From Corallium rubrum (taxonomy: Eukaryota > Cnidaria > Anthozoa > Scleralcyonacea > Coralliidae), in contig CAXIUP010000268.1 of the NCBI GenBank assembly GCA_964035015.1, positions 62,001 to 126,000 of the forward strand: a stretch of 64,000 nt of DNA. Direction: 5' to 3'. Shown in pieces: positions 45,153 through 55,063 of this stretch (positions are counted from its first letter, which is position 1; every line of letters starts with the position of its first letter). Position numbers and translations under genes: made by a program. The notes beneath the pieces are model-generated. The model saw only the letters and a list, made by a program, of their open reading frames with translations. It made no database searches and was not told the DNA's origin.

Positions 45153-46550
45153 GCAAACTTAGGTGGAGTGGGCAATTGAAGTGGACAAACTTGCAGGAGT
45201 GGGGAAACTTGGGTGCAGTGAGCAAATGGAGTGGGCAAACTCGGGTGGAGTGGGCAAACTCGGGTAGAGTAGACAAACTCGGGTTTAGTGGGCAAACTCG
45301 GGTGGAGTGGGCAAACTCGGGTGGAGTGGGCAAACTCGGGTGGAGTGGGCAAACTCGGGTGGAGTGGACAAACTCGGGTAGAGTGGACAAACTCGGGTAG
45401 AGTGGACAAACTCTGGTGGAGTGGGCAAACTAGGGTGGAGTGGGAAAACTCGGGTGGAGTGGGCAAACTCGGGTGGAGTGGGCAAACTCGGGTAGAAAGG
45501 ACAAACTCGGGTGGAGTGGACAAACTCGGGTGAAGTGGACAAACTCGGGTGGAGTGGACAAACTCGGGTGGAGTGGGCAAACTCGGGTGGAGTGGACAAA
45601 CTCGGGTGGAGTGGACAAACTCGGGTGGAGTGGGCAAACTCGGGTGGAGTGGGCAAACTCGGGTGGAGTGGGCAAACTCGGGTGGAGTGGGCAAACTCGG
45701 GTGGAGTGGACAAACTCGGGTAGAGTGGACAAACTCGGGTAGAGTGGACAAACTCTGGTGGAGTGGGCAAACTAGGGTGGAGTGGGAAAACTCGGGTGGA
45801 GTGGGCAAACTCGGGTGGAGTGGGCAAACTCGGGTAGAAAGGACAAACTCGGGTGGAGTGGACAAACTCGGGTGAAGTGGACAAACTCGGGTGGAGTGGA
45901 CAAACTCGGGTGGAGTGGGCAAACTCGGGTGGAGTGGACAAACTCGGGTGGAGTGGACAAACTCGGGTGGAGTGGGCAAACTCGGGTGGCGTGGACAAAC
46001 TCGGATGAAGTGGACAAACTCGGGTGGAGTGGACAACCTCAGGTGGAGTGGGAAAACTTGGATGGAGTGGGAAAACTTGGGTGGAGTGGACAACCTCGGG
46101 TGGAGTGGACAACCTCAGGTGGAGTGGACAACCTCAGGTGGAGTGGGAAAACTTGGATGGAGTGGGAAAACTTGGGTGGAGTGGACAAACTCGGGTGGAG
46201 TGGACAACCTCAGGTGGAGTGGGAAAACTTGGATGGAGTGGGAAAACTTGGTGGAGTGGGCAAATCGGGTGGAGTGGACAAACTCGGGTGGGGTAGGCAA
46301 ACTCGGGTGGAGTGGGAAAGCTCGGGTGGAGTGGGAAAACTCGGGTGGAGTGGGAAAACTCGGGTGGAGTGGGAAAACTCGGGTGGAGTGAGAAAACTTG
46401 GATGGAGTGGGCAAATCGGGTGGAGGGCAAACTCGGGTGGAGTGGGTAAACTTGGGTGGAGTGGGTAAACTCGGGTGGAGTGGGTAAACTTGGGTGGAGT
46501 GGGCAAACTCTGGTAGAATGGGCAAACTTGGGTAGAGTGGGCAAGGTGGG
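45153..46550 (+). repeat. 1.4-kb minisatellite, 19-bp unit with a 342-bp higher-order repeat
   Basis: Unit gggtggagtgggcaaactc, about 73 copies. Marker variants (ctctggtgg at 45411 and 45753; gggtagaaagg at 45489 and 45831) recur exactly 342 bases (18 units) apart. Because 19 is 1 modulo 3, all frames stay open on both strands and give 19-residue repeat peptides; these frames are artefacts. The 3' part (46020-46500) has more acctc and gggaaaactt variants. Confidence 0.97.
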
Positions 46551-47563
46551 TGTCATGTTGGTCACGGACTGCACAGAGTTACCTGCAGAGTAAGCTAAAG
46601 GTTTTGTCCCATTCGAGGCAGCACTTCACTTGCGTTGTAATTTCTAGTTTAAGTTTTTCCTGTTCTTGCACAAAATTTTAAAGAATTTTATCGAAGCTAA
46701 TGTGTGATATTTGGGCATTTGTATCGCTCGGGCGGCTCCTGACGTGACAGAATATTAACTCGACAAGATTGCTCTTTACGCATGTGCCGACGTCATACTC
46801 GTTGCCAGTCCCTACTTAAAATTACCGTAGGGAGCCACCTTAACGGAGACTTTTCTCGTCTTTTTCCTCCTTTCCGTCGTTTCCCGCGCGCTGTATGATT
46901 GCCCGCGCACGGTACGCCTTTACTTGAAAAAAGAAGCCTCTGCGGAGGTGAGAGAGTTCTTTCTGTAAGACCCAATGCACCGTTGTTTGAAGATTGATTT
47001 AGTAGTTTGGTTTTTCAAGTGACTTGCTTCGTTGGTGATAACCGATGTGGACTAATTTAGCTGCAGGTCTATGCCGTGATTGGCGTGTGCAGTTGTAAGC
47101 ATTGTGAGCATATTCTGACGAGCAAGACACTTCTCAGCCACATTACTGATCAACTCCTCAGTCAATTACCGTTCAAGAATACCTTCACTAAAGGCAAAGC
47201 TATCCAGAACAGTGAAGGAATTCGCGAGTCGCAACAATGCAAGATCGAGCATACAACATGTTTCAACAGACGCATAGTTGCTGTCCGAAGTCAATTGTGG
47301 AAAAAATGCAATTTTGACGGAGAAAAAACTCAGAAACGGAGCCGAAATTTAGACTCGTTCTATCATAGATAGCCCGTGCAATATAGGAACACATCTTATA
47401 ACAGACAATTGTTTTTTTAGTTATATGCTGTTATACTGATCTCTAACTACTGGTTAACAGGTGTAGTTATGAGGATAGTGTTGGCGATTGAAAAGATAGA
47501 GCTTTAGAATTAGTAAATGTACACATGCACTTCACTGACCCATGCTGTCTTCCTTAATTTTAG
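46551..47563. other. No gene recognised
   Basis: Short frames at 46793-46975 and 47076-47372 have no known domain. 47520-47563 is the polypyrimidine lead-in to the exon below. Confidence 0.4.
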
Positions 47564-47653
47564 AGAAAGTACGCTTAAACGAAACAGCTGAGGAATCAAG
47601 TGAGCCAAGTACTTGCAGCATTGTGGTGGAATCTTGCTCTACAGATATTCCAG
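47564..47653 (+). CDS. Duplicate of linker exon 6 (exon 6')
   Basis: 90 bases, acceptor tccttaattttag and donor ccag|gtacat, phase 1-1. Begins KKVRLNETAEESSEPSTCSI and continues VVESCSTDIP. Its first half is almost identical to exon 6 and it remains open. It lies about 7.8 kb after the stop of exon 7, so it is used only if exon 7 is skipped or if it belongs to a second gene copy. Confidence 0.55.
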
Positions 47654-47793
47654 GTACATTTCTTTTATAAGATTTACCGAGGGGATATTTGCTGCGATTT
47701 ATCTTCTTTTGAAACATGCCATTAATGAATCACAAATTGACTTACCACGTATATTGAAGTTTTTGTGCCAAGCTTTATGGTTCAATACTTTCG

Positions 47794-49788
47794 TAGGGTG
47801 AGGCGGTTCAGGGTAAAAACCGAAAACCGCCTGGAAAAAACCGAAAAAATCGATATTTATATCTGTAGATTTACTTGATTAAACTTCACGCTACACGTTC
47901 AAGACTTTAGTTTTTAAAACAGTTAGTACAATGTATCGTAATATTTACAAGAATTAAATTTTCAAACATTGTAGCTATATACGTTCTACACACAAGGAAA
48001 TGACTAAGTAACAGTAAAACTGGCTTTCTTTCTATCTATATACAAGCGAATGCGATAGTCTATCCTTACAAATTCTCCGCTAGGAAGACAAGTTTGTCAA
48101 CTTTCTCGGGCTTTAGTTGCGCTCGCGCTGGTGTAGCAACTTGCCCCGCTTTGCTAAAAAGCCTCTCTGATGGCGAACTGGTGGCTTGAATGGCGAGGTA
48201 TATTCTTGCCAATTGTGACAGTAACGGAAGTTCTTTTGCGTTAACCTTCCACCATTCTAAAGGTTCGTCGTCTCCGTCAATGACTGGATAACTGAGGTAA
48301 GTGTCAATCTCCTTGGAGAGACGGCTATGTGGAGAGGCTGCTGGTGACGCCGTTTCTTTCTTTTTCAGGCTGGTCAATGCCCCAAGGCTGAGTTTTGCCT
48401 TCTTTGCAGCGGGCGATGGCAAGACATCTTCTTCTTCAATGCTGCACTCTAGAAGAACAACATTCTTCAAGAGCTCCTCTTTGACATTGTTCAATTCTTC
48501 GCTTTCTGTTTCTAAAAAATCAGTCTTGTATCTAGCATCCAAGAATGATGCGACATTCATCAAACCTTTCAATCGATCGGCAACATAACGCGCGTGTAGT
48601 CGCGTCATGACCTCCTCCTTGATTTCGGCGGCCAATGGCAAATCGTCATCTTGAGGGGCCAATTCAGTTGTTGACAGGCGATGGAGAATTGGCTTTAACG
48701 CACTTATTGTCACATAGTTGCTCGCAGACATAATATCTGTGAACGCCTTCAGCGGACCAAGTGCTTTATCCACACACTCCAAGACTTCCAAATCTTGCCA
48801 CTTCGGGACCAAATGGGAAGTATCCTTGTCGTTGCCAAGAACTCGTCGAATGGCCTTCTTATTGCGCAGCACCCTGCTGATCATGTGTTGTGTGGAACCC
48901 CAACGTGTTGGGCACATCTAAAATCATTGTTCATGCGACACAACAAAAATTGTTTAGTAAAAAACAGTAACTTGTAGCGTGGCTCTAATACGTTCAATAG
49001 TTTTTGAAATCCTGGTCGACTCACTGCGTTAAACGGGACGTTGTCTTTACAGAGAAAGTATGTGATGGCATCTGTTATACTTTCGTGGCGCTTGTTACCA
49101 GGTGTTAATGGCGTGCTGCTGGCAAAGAGGCTCTTTACTGTAGGTTGGGTAACTTGCGTATCTGATGAAACTGGGCTGCTATCGCTTGTCGCTCGACTCG
49201 GTGCTGACTTTCGTCCTGATGGAGTCATCGTCGCATATTGGGAAGGATGGATTCTTCGAAGATGTTGCAGCAAATTGGTTGTGTTTCCTCCCTTGTTTTT
49301 AACGGACTGCGTACAGATTTTGCACACGGCAAAATCCTCTCCTCTTTCTGGCTTCTTAAAAAAATTCCAAACTGCACTCTTACTCATTTTAACAAAAACA
49401 GAAAGACTTCGGGATAGTGTAAGCAAACGACCAACCGAAGTTTAATGTTTGAATGCTATTGCACGTGTTTATATGTTAATTTGTTAACTCTGAATATTTT
49501 TGCGATGAGTCATACGCTACCTGTCTTCGCAGAGGTCCGCTTTCTGTTGAACCAATCAGGGCGCTGATTTGCTGAACCAATCAAGCGTGTGATCCGGCTT
49601 AGCTTTGATGCTTCGCTTCCCTGTAATTATTACTGCCATTTTGTTTCAATGTTACTGAGATTCAAACGGGTTTTTTCGGTTTTTTCGGTTTTTCGGTTTT
49701 TCGGTTTTTTGCCTGGAGCAACATCGGTCGAATCGGTTTTCGAAAAACATCGGTTTTTTCCTGTTTATCGATTAACCGCCTCACCCTA
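47794..49788 (-). mobile_element. hAT-family DNA transposon, internally deleted
   Basis: TIRs tagggtgaggcggtt and aaccgcctcaccct(a). The 8-bp TSD tactttcg lies at 47786-47793 and 49789-49796. Both TIR length and TSD are typical of hAT elements. Length 1,995 bases. The inner ends carry repeated cggtttttcggt-type motifs. The element inserted between exon 6' and the decayed Death-domain exon. Confidence 0.93.
48066..49426 (-). pseudogene. hAT transposase (ZBED-like), missing its middle
   Basis: The N-terminal block (49426-48881) starts MSKSAVWNFFKKPERGEDFA and has a BED-type zinc finger (C..C...H....H around VCKICTQ...LLQHLRRIHP), then PFNAVSRPGFQKLLNVLEPR. The C-terminal block (48917-48066), in another frame, starts CPTRWGSTQHM and ends with the dimerisation region (WWKVNAKELPLLSQLARIYL and SSPSERLFSKAG). 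In intact relatives a segment of a couple of hundred residues with catalytic Asp residues separates these blocks; here they nearly touch at about 48890-48990, so an internal deletion with a frame change has removed the catalytic core. Confidence 0.88.
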
Positions 49789-49868
49789 TACTTTCGTGAG
49801 TCATCCATTCAATCACATGCGTTAGAATACGAAAAATTGCAGCAAAAGAGTTGCCTGCGTAAACGGGC

Positions 49869-50587
49869 CTGAAGGTCTTCGTTAAGGTTTTCAGGGTCAT
49901 TTCGGTAAAGCGTTCTCAATTCGTCCGAATTTATGCCACAGAAATAAAATAGATATCGTTAGAGAGCTATTAATTTGTAGAATACAATGTTGTCTTTGAT
50001 TTTGCGATAAACACAAACCAATAATAGTTGTGAATTTTTTAATTAAAACCAGAGGGCTTCACTCGGGACTACTTAAGTAAAAACCGTTTTATTTGTTCAA
50101 AATCTTTTTTGCAGTTTAATTTCGGGATAAATTTCCAGCAAAACGATGTCATCGTTTTTTTAATATTTCGAGTTTTGCTGATTTTATTGACGACTAAATT
50201 GGACAAAGCGCTGATTTTCGACCAACATTCGGACAAAATAAGTCATAAAATCAAAACTAGCCAATAAATAAAAAAAAAACGTTTACACCGTTTTGCTGGA
50301 AATTTATCTCGGAATCTGCGAAACTGCGAAAAAATTTTTTGAACAAAATGAAACGCTTTGTTCTTTGTTCGCCCCGAATGAAGCCCTCTTTTTGAAACCC
50401 TGGTTTGACTTGAAAAATTCATACACAACTATTATTGGGTTGTCTTCAGCGCAAAATCAAATATAACATTGCATTCTACAAATGAATAGCTTTCAAACGA
50501 TGTCTATTTTATTTTTGTGCCATGAATTCTGAAGAATTGAGAGCGCGTTGCCAAAATGACCCTGAAAACTTTAACGAAGACCTTCAG
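49869..50587. mobile_element. Large palindromic MITE (about 720 bp)
   Basis: ctgaaggtcttcgttaaggt (left) is inverted as ctttaacgaagaccttcag (right). The arms continue for about 330 bases each with small differences, so almost the whole element is one imperfect hairpin. No coding capacity. Confidence 0.85.
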
Positions 50588-51107
50588 ACAACTCAATTTT
50601 TAGAGAAGACACAATGGCATATACTCCATTATTATGTGGCAGCAGCGCTGACATCTCCGAATACCGAAATCCTGTAATTTGATTGGTTCATAAGCGGTCG
50701 GATATTTCCCGTATCCGCCCGCTCAGAGCGGAATCTTCTGTTTGGGACCGTAAGTCTTATAAACAAAATGGTAGTCATGTCAGTATATGCAACAAGATGG
50801 ATTATAATTTTAGAACTACTCATTGTTGAAATATATCGTGCAGGTATGTTGTTAGAAATTTTATAAGCTTTCATTTGATGTTCGAGTTCCCACGTTTTGT
50901 GAAAGTTTTTAAACTGTCCAAAACGTTCGTAACATTGTTCGTAATAATATAACATTTACTTCTCACAAGTATTAGAATTTCAGATGATTTTTTATTCAAC
51001 TACTCATCGTACGATCTTGAGCAATATGTCAAACAAAAGCAATTGAAAAATACTATTTGGGGTATAGAAATTTCACAGAACGTTCACAACATTTATGACC
51101 ATATAAT

Positions 51108-51261
51108 AACTACTTATTGACCTCCCTTGTTCGGTCTGTACTAGTGAAATATCGGACCTCGGTCCGATATTTCACTAGTACAGACCAAACAACAGACCGA
51201 AAAAACATCGGTCCGATATTTCACTAGTACAGACCTCACGCTCGGTCAATAAGTAGTTAGT
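51108..51261. mobile_element. Foldback element with triple ctagtgaaatatcgg arms
   Basis: taactacttattgacc is inverted as ggtcaataagtagtta. Inside, ggtctgtactagtgaaatat and its inverse occur three times in total, suggesting an internal hairpin duplication. Confidence 0.75.
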
Positions 51262-51356
51262 ATAGATTTTGCTTTCCTTATGAAGATTAATTTACAAAAT
51301 GACGTGGCATGCAGTGTTCAGCCTGTAAAACTGATATTCATTTAGAGAAAGACTGG

Positions 51357-51420
51357 CTTGGATTCGAACCCGCGACCTTCGGTGATTAGTCCGACGCTCT
51401 ACTGACTGAGCTAGAAAGTC
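51357..51420 (-). repeat. tRNA-derived SINE head
   Basis: The reverse complement has tagctcagtcagtagagcg and ggtcgcgggttcgaatcc. An anticodon-like arm can fold (loop ctaatca), but the acceptor-stem ends do not pair, so it is not a working tRNA. Confidence 0.75.
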
Positions 51421-51665
51421 AAGTTGGGAACAAGTAGGAGGCTAGCCTGCGTAGCTAGCGGTATTAGTGGGTGCGGGCGGTAGGGGGGGGGGGGGGCAAA
51501 TACCACCTGCCCCAAAACCACGTGTTTCCGAATTCCGCCCACCGAATTTGTTTGTTTAAGAGAACCAATCAGAACGCGAGCCAATAATGGCGATGTCAAT
51601 GTTTTGACAACTTTCGAAATCTGAAACCCTTGAAGCGTGGAAGAATAGTCAGCGACGCGAAGTTT

Positions 51666-52367
51666 TAGGCCCCTACGCGGTCATCTTGGATGTCAGTCTT
51701 AGTCTTTTTTCTCGCTGCCGAACCACAGCGGCTCATGCACGCGAACAGTGTTGTCATTTGCTTGGGGGGGGGGGGGGGGGGGGCTGCATATGCTGTTCTA
51801 ATTTTGTTTCTGCTTTGTATTTTTTATGCTTGTGGCTTTCCGAGTCGACTTTGAACTAGCTCTATAAGGTTTTGGATGTCGAAAAACATACTATAAGTAT
51901 TCAATACTACGTACTAGTAAATGATTCGTGGTTTCTGCTAGATACTGAACTTTACTACATTGCCGTCGTCGTCCTAGTTTGCTTAAGTTCTCTATTCTCT
52001 GTGAAAGTCATCAGGTATAAAGCGGTTAATTGACCGTGAGTGGGACTCGCCGAAATATATAGTTCTAAAAGGATTTCGTTGCATAGTTTGAAGTCAAACT
52101 CGACTACGGGTTTCGCCGTTGGCCCGTTCCGCGAGTTAATTGTTGTCCTAAAGACGTGAAAATGATCTGAATAACGTTGTATGTAGAACGGGAACGGCGT
52201 TAAGATTACTCTTGGGACTAAAAATTATTCGTCTTTGTTGTGCGAAGAAAAGAACATTTATTTCGAATTTCTATGGGTCTTGGTATTCATGTATTTTATA
52301 ATGATATTATTATGGCCGCGCGAAAAAAAGACTAAGACTGATAACCAAGATGACCGCGCAGGGGCCT
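51666..52367. mobile_element. MITE with taggcccctacgcggtcat TIRs
   Basis: The left taggcccctacgcggtcatc ...cagtcttagtcttttttctc and its inverse near 52320-52367 (gaaaaaaagactaagactg ...gaccgcgcaggggcct) give TIRs of about 50 bases. A poly-G run near 51764-51783 and part of the family seen at 27830-27960 are inside. Confidence 0.75.
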
Positions 52368-52555
52368 GAAACTGACGGCCAAAAATTCCCCATGTCCGCC
52401 ATTTTTTGCCCCACTTTTTCCTCCAGTGATTGACTGGAGTCAGCCTTCCAGGTATATGTAGAGTTCAGCGGTTAATTGTTAGTCGACCGCAGTTGGAGGT
52501 ACCCGCATGCAGTGCTCATCCTACAAGACTAATATTCATTTAGAGAACGTTTGTA

Positions 52556-52626
52556 GCTGGGATTCGAACCCGCGACCTTCAGTTTACTAATCCAACGCTG
52601 TACTGACTACTGACTGAGCTAGAAAG
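52556..52626 (-). repeat. tRNA-derived SINE head, second copy
   Basis: Similar to 51357-51420, with a short internal duplication (ctgactactgactg). Confidence 0.7.
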
Positions 52627-52635
52627 TCAAGTTTC

Positions 52636-52830
52636 ATGGGTGGCACAAGCTGTGAGCACGCTGCCTTTCACCGCTAAAGCTAATAAGCCTGGTCGAGTGC
52701 GGTTAGTACTTAGATGGAGGACCAATTTAGCTTCATGGGTGTATAGTGGTAGATTCTCTTCTGTTTTTTTCACCAGGTTCTCTGGTTTTTGTCGCTTTGC
52801 AAAATCAATACCATACTTTCCCCAGTTAAT
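52636..52830 (+). repeat. 5S-rRNA-derived SINE, diverged copy
   Basis: ggtggcacaagctgtgagca, then gcggttagtacttagatgg aggacc (diverged 5S C-box) and ttcaccaggttctctggttt. Less well kept than the copy at 54318. Confidence 0.65.
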
Positions 52831-52950
52831 TCTACGGACCAATTCTATCAGGGTGTGAGGGCCAAAATTCTGTTCAATAGGAGTGTATGTTAAATTACGT
52901 CTAGATAACACGCTGTCAGTTATTGAATTGTTTTCTTTACAATTTGATAG

Positions 52951-53238
52951 GTGGACTTGACAGCGACGAGATAGTTAGAATAGCCTATGCAATGCCCCAC
53001 CTGTGGAAAGAAGTAGCCCTCCTGACAAAGCAATTTAAACAACACGAGATTGAAAATATACGTTGCACCAAAATTGGTGAAGAGGAAACGTCAAAGGCTT
53101 TGACCATGACCATGCTCATGTGATTCAACGAAAGAAATGGAAGTAGAGAACAGCTAGTTAAAGTTCTTCGTGAAGTTAAACAGAACTGATTCTTTGGCTC
53201 AGCAAGTGAAGTCAGGATACTTCATGGATTCACAATGA
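52951..53238 (+). pseudogene. Decayed duplicate of the Death-domain exon (exon 7')
   Basis: Acceptor ttacaatttgatag, phase 1 as in exon 7. Reads GGLDSDEIVRIAYAMPHLWK and KQFKQHEIENIRCTKIGEEE, clearly homologous to 39458-39735. An in-frame TGA at 53121-53123 interrupts the domain, the frame resumes with FNERNGSREQLVKVLREVKQ, and a further shift near 53187 is needed to reach a DSLAQQVKSGYFMDSQ-like end. It is a dead copy, or a truncated Death-domain terminus if the first stop is used. Confidence 0.7.
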
Positions 53239-53432
53239 ACAACGAACCTTTTGGTACTTGGTTTGTTTTTTTAGAATATCTATCTATGTCGACTGTCGTG
53301 TCGCTTCTAATATTGCTACATCTTCCATTTCGATGACCTTCAGAAGCAATTGTATGTAAATGCTCTTCGAGCTTTCTTAGTTCTCAAGTGAGTCTCCAAC
53401 CCCCGACCTTCTGATCGCTAGTGAGAAGCTCT

Positions 53433-54003
53433 AAAGCTGGATTTCCACTAGGCGTATAAAAATATCGCCCGCTCGACTTCTCTATTCTGTAAATTAAATA
53501 GTTTAATTTCTACGTCGTTCCGCATGGAAACTCACAAGACAAAAGAAAAAAGTCGAGCGCGCGACATTTTACATAAAGGTTAAAGCACGAGGGAGAGGTT
53601 TTTATTTAACTGTGAAGACCGAGCGCGAAGCGCGAGGTCTTTACAGTTAAATAAAAACCGACTCCCGAGGGCTTTAACTTGTTTATATACTTGCCACACC
53701 CTATTCTTTTGTTTTTCGGAGGTTTCTACATTAGAAATTCAAGCTAATACATAGTTTGTTTTTGAAAAAGAGCAATTAGGGATTTGAAAATTCAATTGTG
53801 TTGTTAATTATGCTAATTTTTAACGTAAAGTTATCCCAGGTTATTATTTTTGCGTAATAACCTTCAACCCCGCATTCCCCCGGGAGAAATCAAATACCAC
53901 CGCCTGCTTTTAAATTGGAGGTTATTACGGAGAAGTTAAAAACCGACGAAAAACAAAAGAATAGGGTGTGGCAAGTTTCTAAGCCTAGTGGAAATCCAGC
54001 TTA
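53433..54003. mobile_element. MITE with aagctggatttccactaggc TIRs, nested hairpin
   Basis: taaagctggatttccacta and tagtggaaatccagcttaa bound the element. Inside, accctattcttttgtttttc pairs with an inverse near 53950. A further hairpin (about 53585-53690) carries ggtttttatttaactgtgaa and its inverse. So at least one element sits inside another. Confidence 0.75.
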
Positions 54004-54164
54004 ACTCATGCATTAAAGATTCAGCTATTGTCCCTTGCCATGGTAATTTTTCTATTAAGAGGCCAACCCTATATTAAGAGGGTGTACCAGGCCGGGCCAT
54101 AAATCGCATGTTTTTTAACATTTGTACGAGCCCAAGGTCATGCAGTAATCAGTATTTTACGATC

Positions 54165-54317
54165 TGTCGAATATGACGGCAAACTCATTTGCGAACTATT
54201 CATTAAGGTAATGGCAACAAGATTCAAAATTTTCAATTTATGATGTTCTGATTAATAAACGTACTTAGTAATATTAATCCAAGTAAATACATAAACGATT
54301 CTTATCAACAATAATAT
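54165..54317 (+). repeat. Left part of the repeat seen intact at 39985-40440
   Basis: Matches 39985-40140 closely. The rest continues at about 54691-54851 after a SINE and at 63086-63172 after a Gypsy element. Confidence 0.8.
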
Positions 54318-54690
54318 TGGCGTGTGCTGTTAGGGCGCTGCCTCTCACCAATAATTAAGTCCGATTGGACGGGGTTAGTACTTGGATGGGTGACCGTCTG
54401 GGAATAACCCTGTTCTCGAGCTTTTGAGACTCATGTGAGTAGAGTTTAGTTGGTCTCTCCTGTGCTTCGAGGGTTTTTCACCGGGTTCTCCGGTTTTCCT
54501 CCCTCCGCAAAACCAACACCTAGGTCTTAGCTGTAATTCCTTGGCCGATATGTGTCGTATGGCGGCTGGCTGAGCGCCTTTAATATGCCTTCGACTCGGC
54601 CATGTCAAAAATTATTGTAAGGCGCATTTGAAAACCTTAAAGTTGAATTTGCGCGGTATAAATACATGTTATTATTACATGTTATTATTA
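54318..54690 (+). repeat. 5S-rRNA-derived SINE, well preserved
   Basis: ggttagtacttggatgggtg accgtctgggaata is the 5S internal promoter core. The body follows, ending in tttgcgcggtataaata and an attatt tail. It interrupts a repeat whose continuous form is at 40125-40150. 5S-derived SINEs (SINE3 type) are known in several animal groups. Confidence 0.85.
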
Positions 54691-54851
54691 TTAACATCGC
54701 TAATTTCGACCAAAAAAAACAATATTATCATCCACTATGTTGGACAATTTTCTGATATGCATCTGACGTCACAAGCTGGGTAAAGCAAAATCTTTACTTA
54801 GTTATACCAATACGTATATCCATGTCTGAAGTTCGTCTTTACTGAATGTCG

Positions 54852-55043
54852 TGTAATGTTTCCTTATCTTGTCCAAGCACCAAGAAAACCTGATCAAGAA
54901 AACGACAAGCGAGAGCACACAACTAACAATTTTATTCGCCTATTTAAGATTCACACACCCTTATATATTCTATTTACAAGCTATTTACATAAATAATGGT
55001 CATTCGGGAATATACTTCACGTAGATATTTACATTTCCTTACA
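54852..55043 (-). repeat. 3' LTR of the Gypsy element
   Basis: 192 bases. The reverse complement starts tgtaaggaaatg and ends acattaca. Preceded on the minus strand by a G-rich polypurine tract. Confidence 0.9.
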
Positions 55044-55063
55044 TCACTCCCCCCCCAAGTTTA

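Noticed and set aside
45041-46574. Long open frames on both strands (up to 350 codons) across 45-46.5 kb
   Set aside because: They are translations of the 19-bp minisatellite in all frames; no non-repeat domain is present.
51357-51420. Possible tRNA-Ile (AAT-like anticodon loop) on the minus strand
   Set aside because: The T and D parts look right, but the acceptor stem does not pair and the sequence recurs as part of SINEs.
54318-54430. Genuine 5S rRNA gene
   Set aside because: Only the internal promoter region matches 5S; the rest is SINE body, with an attatt tail.
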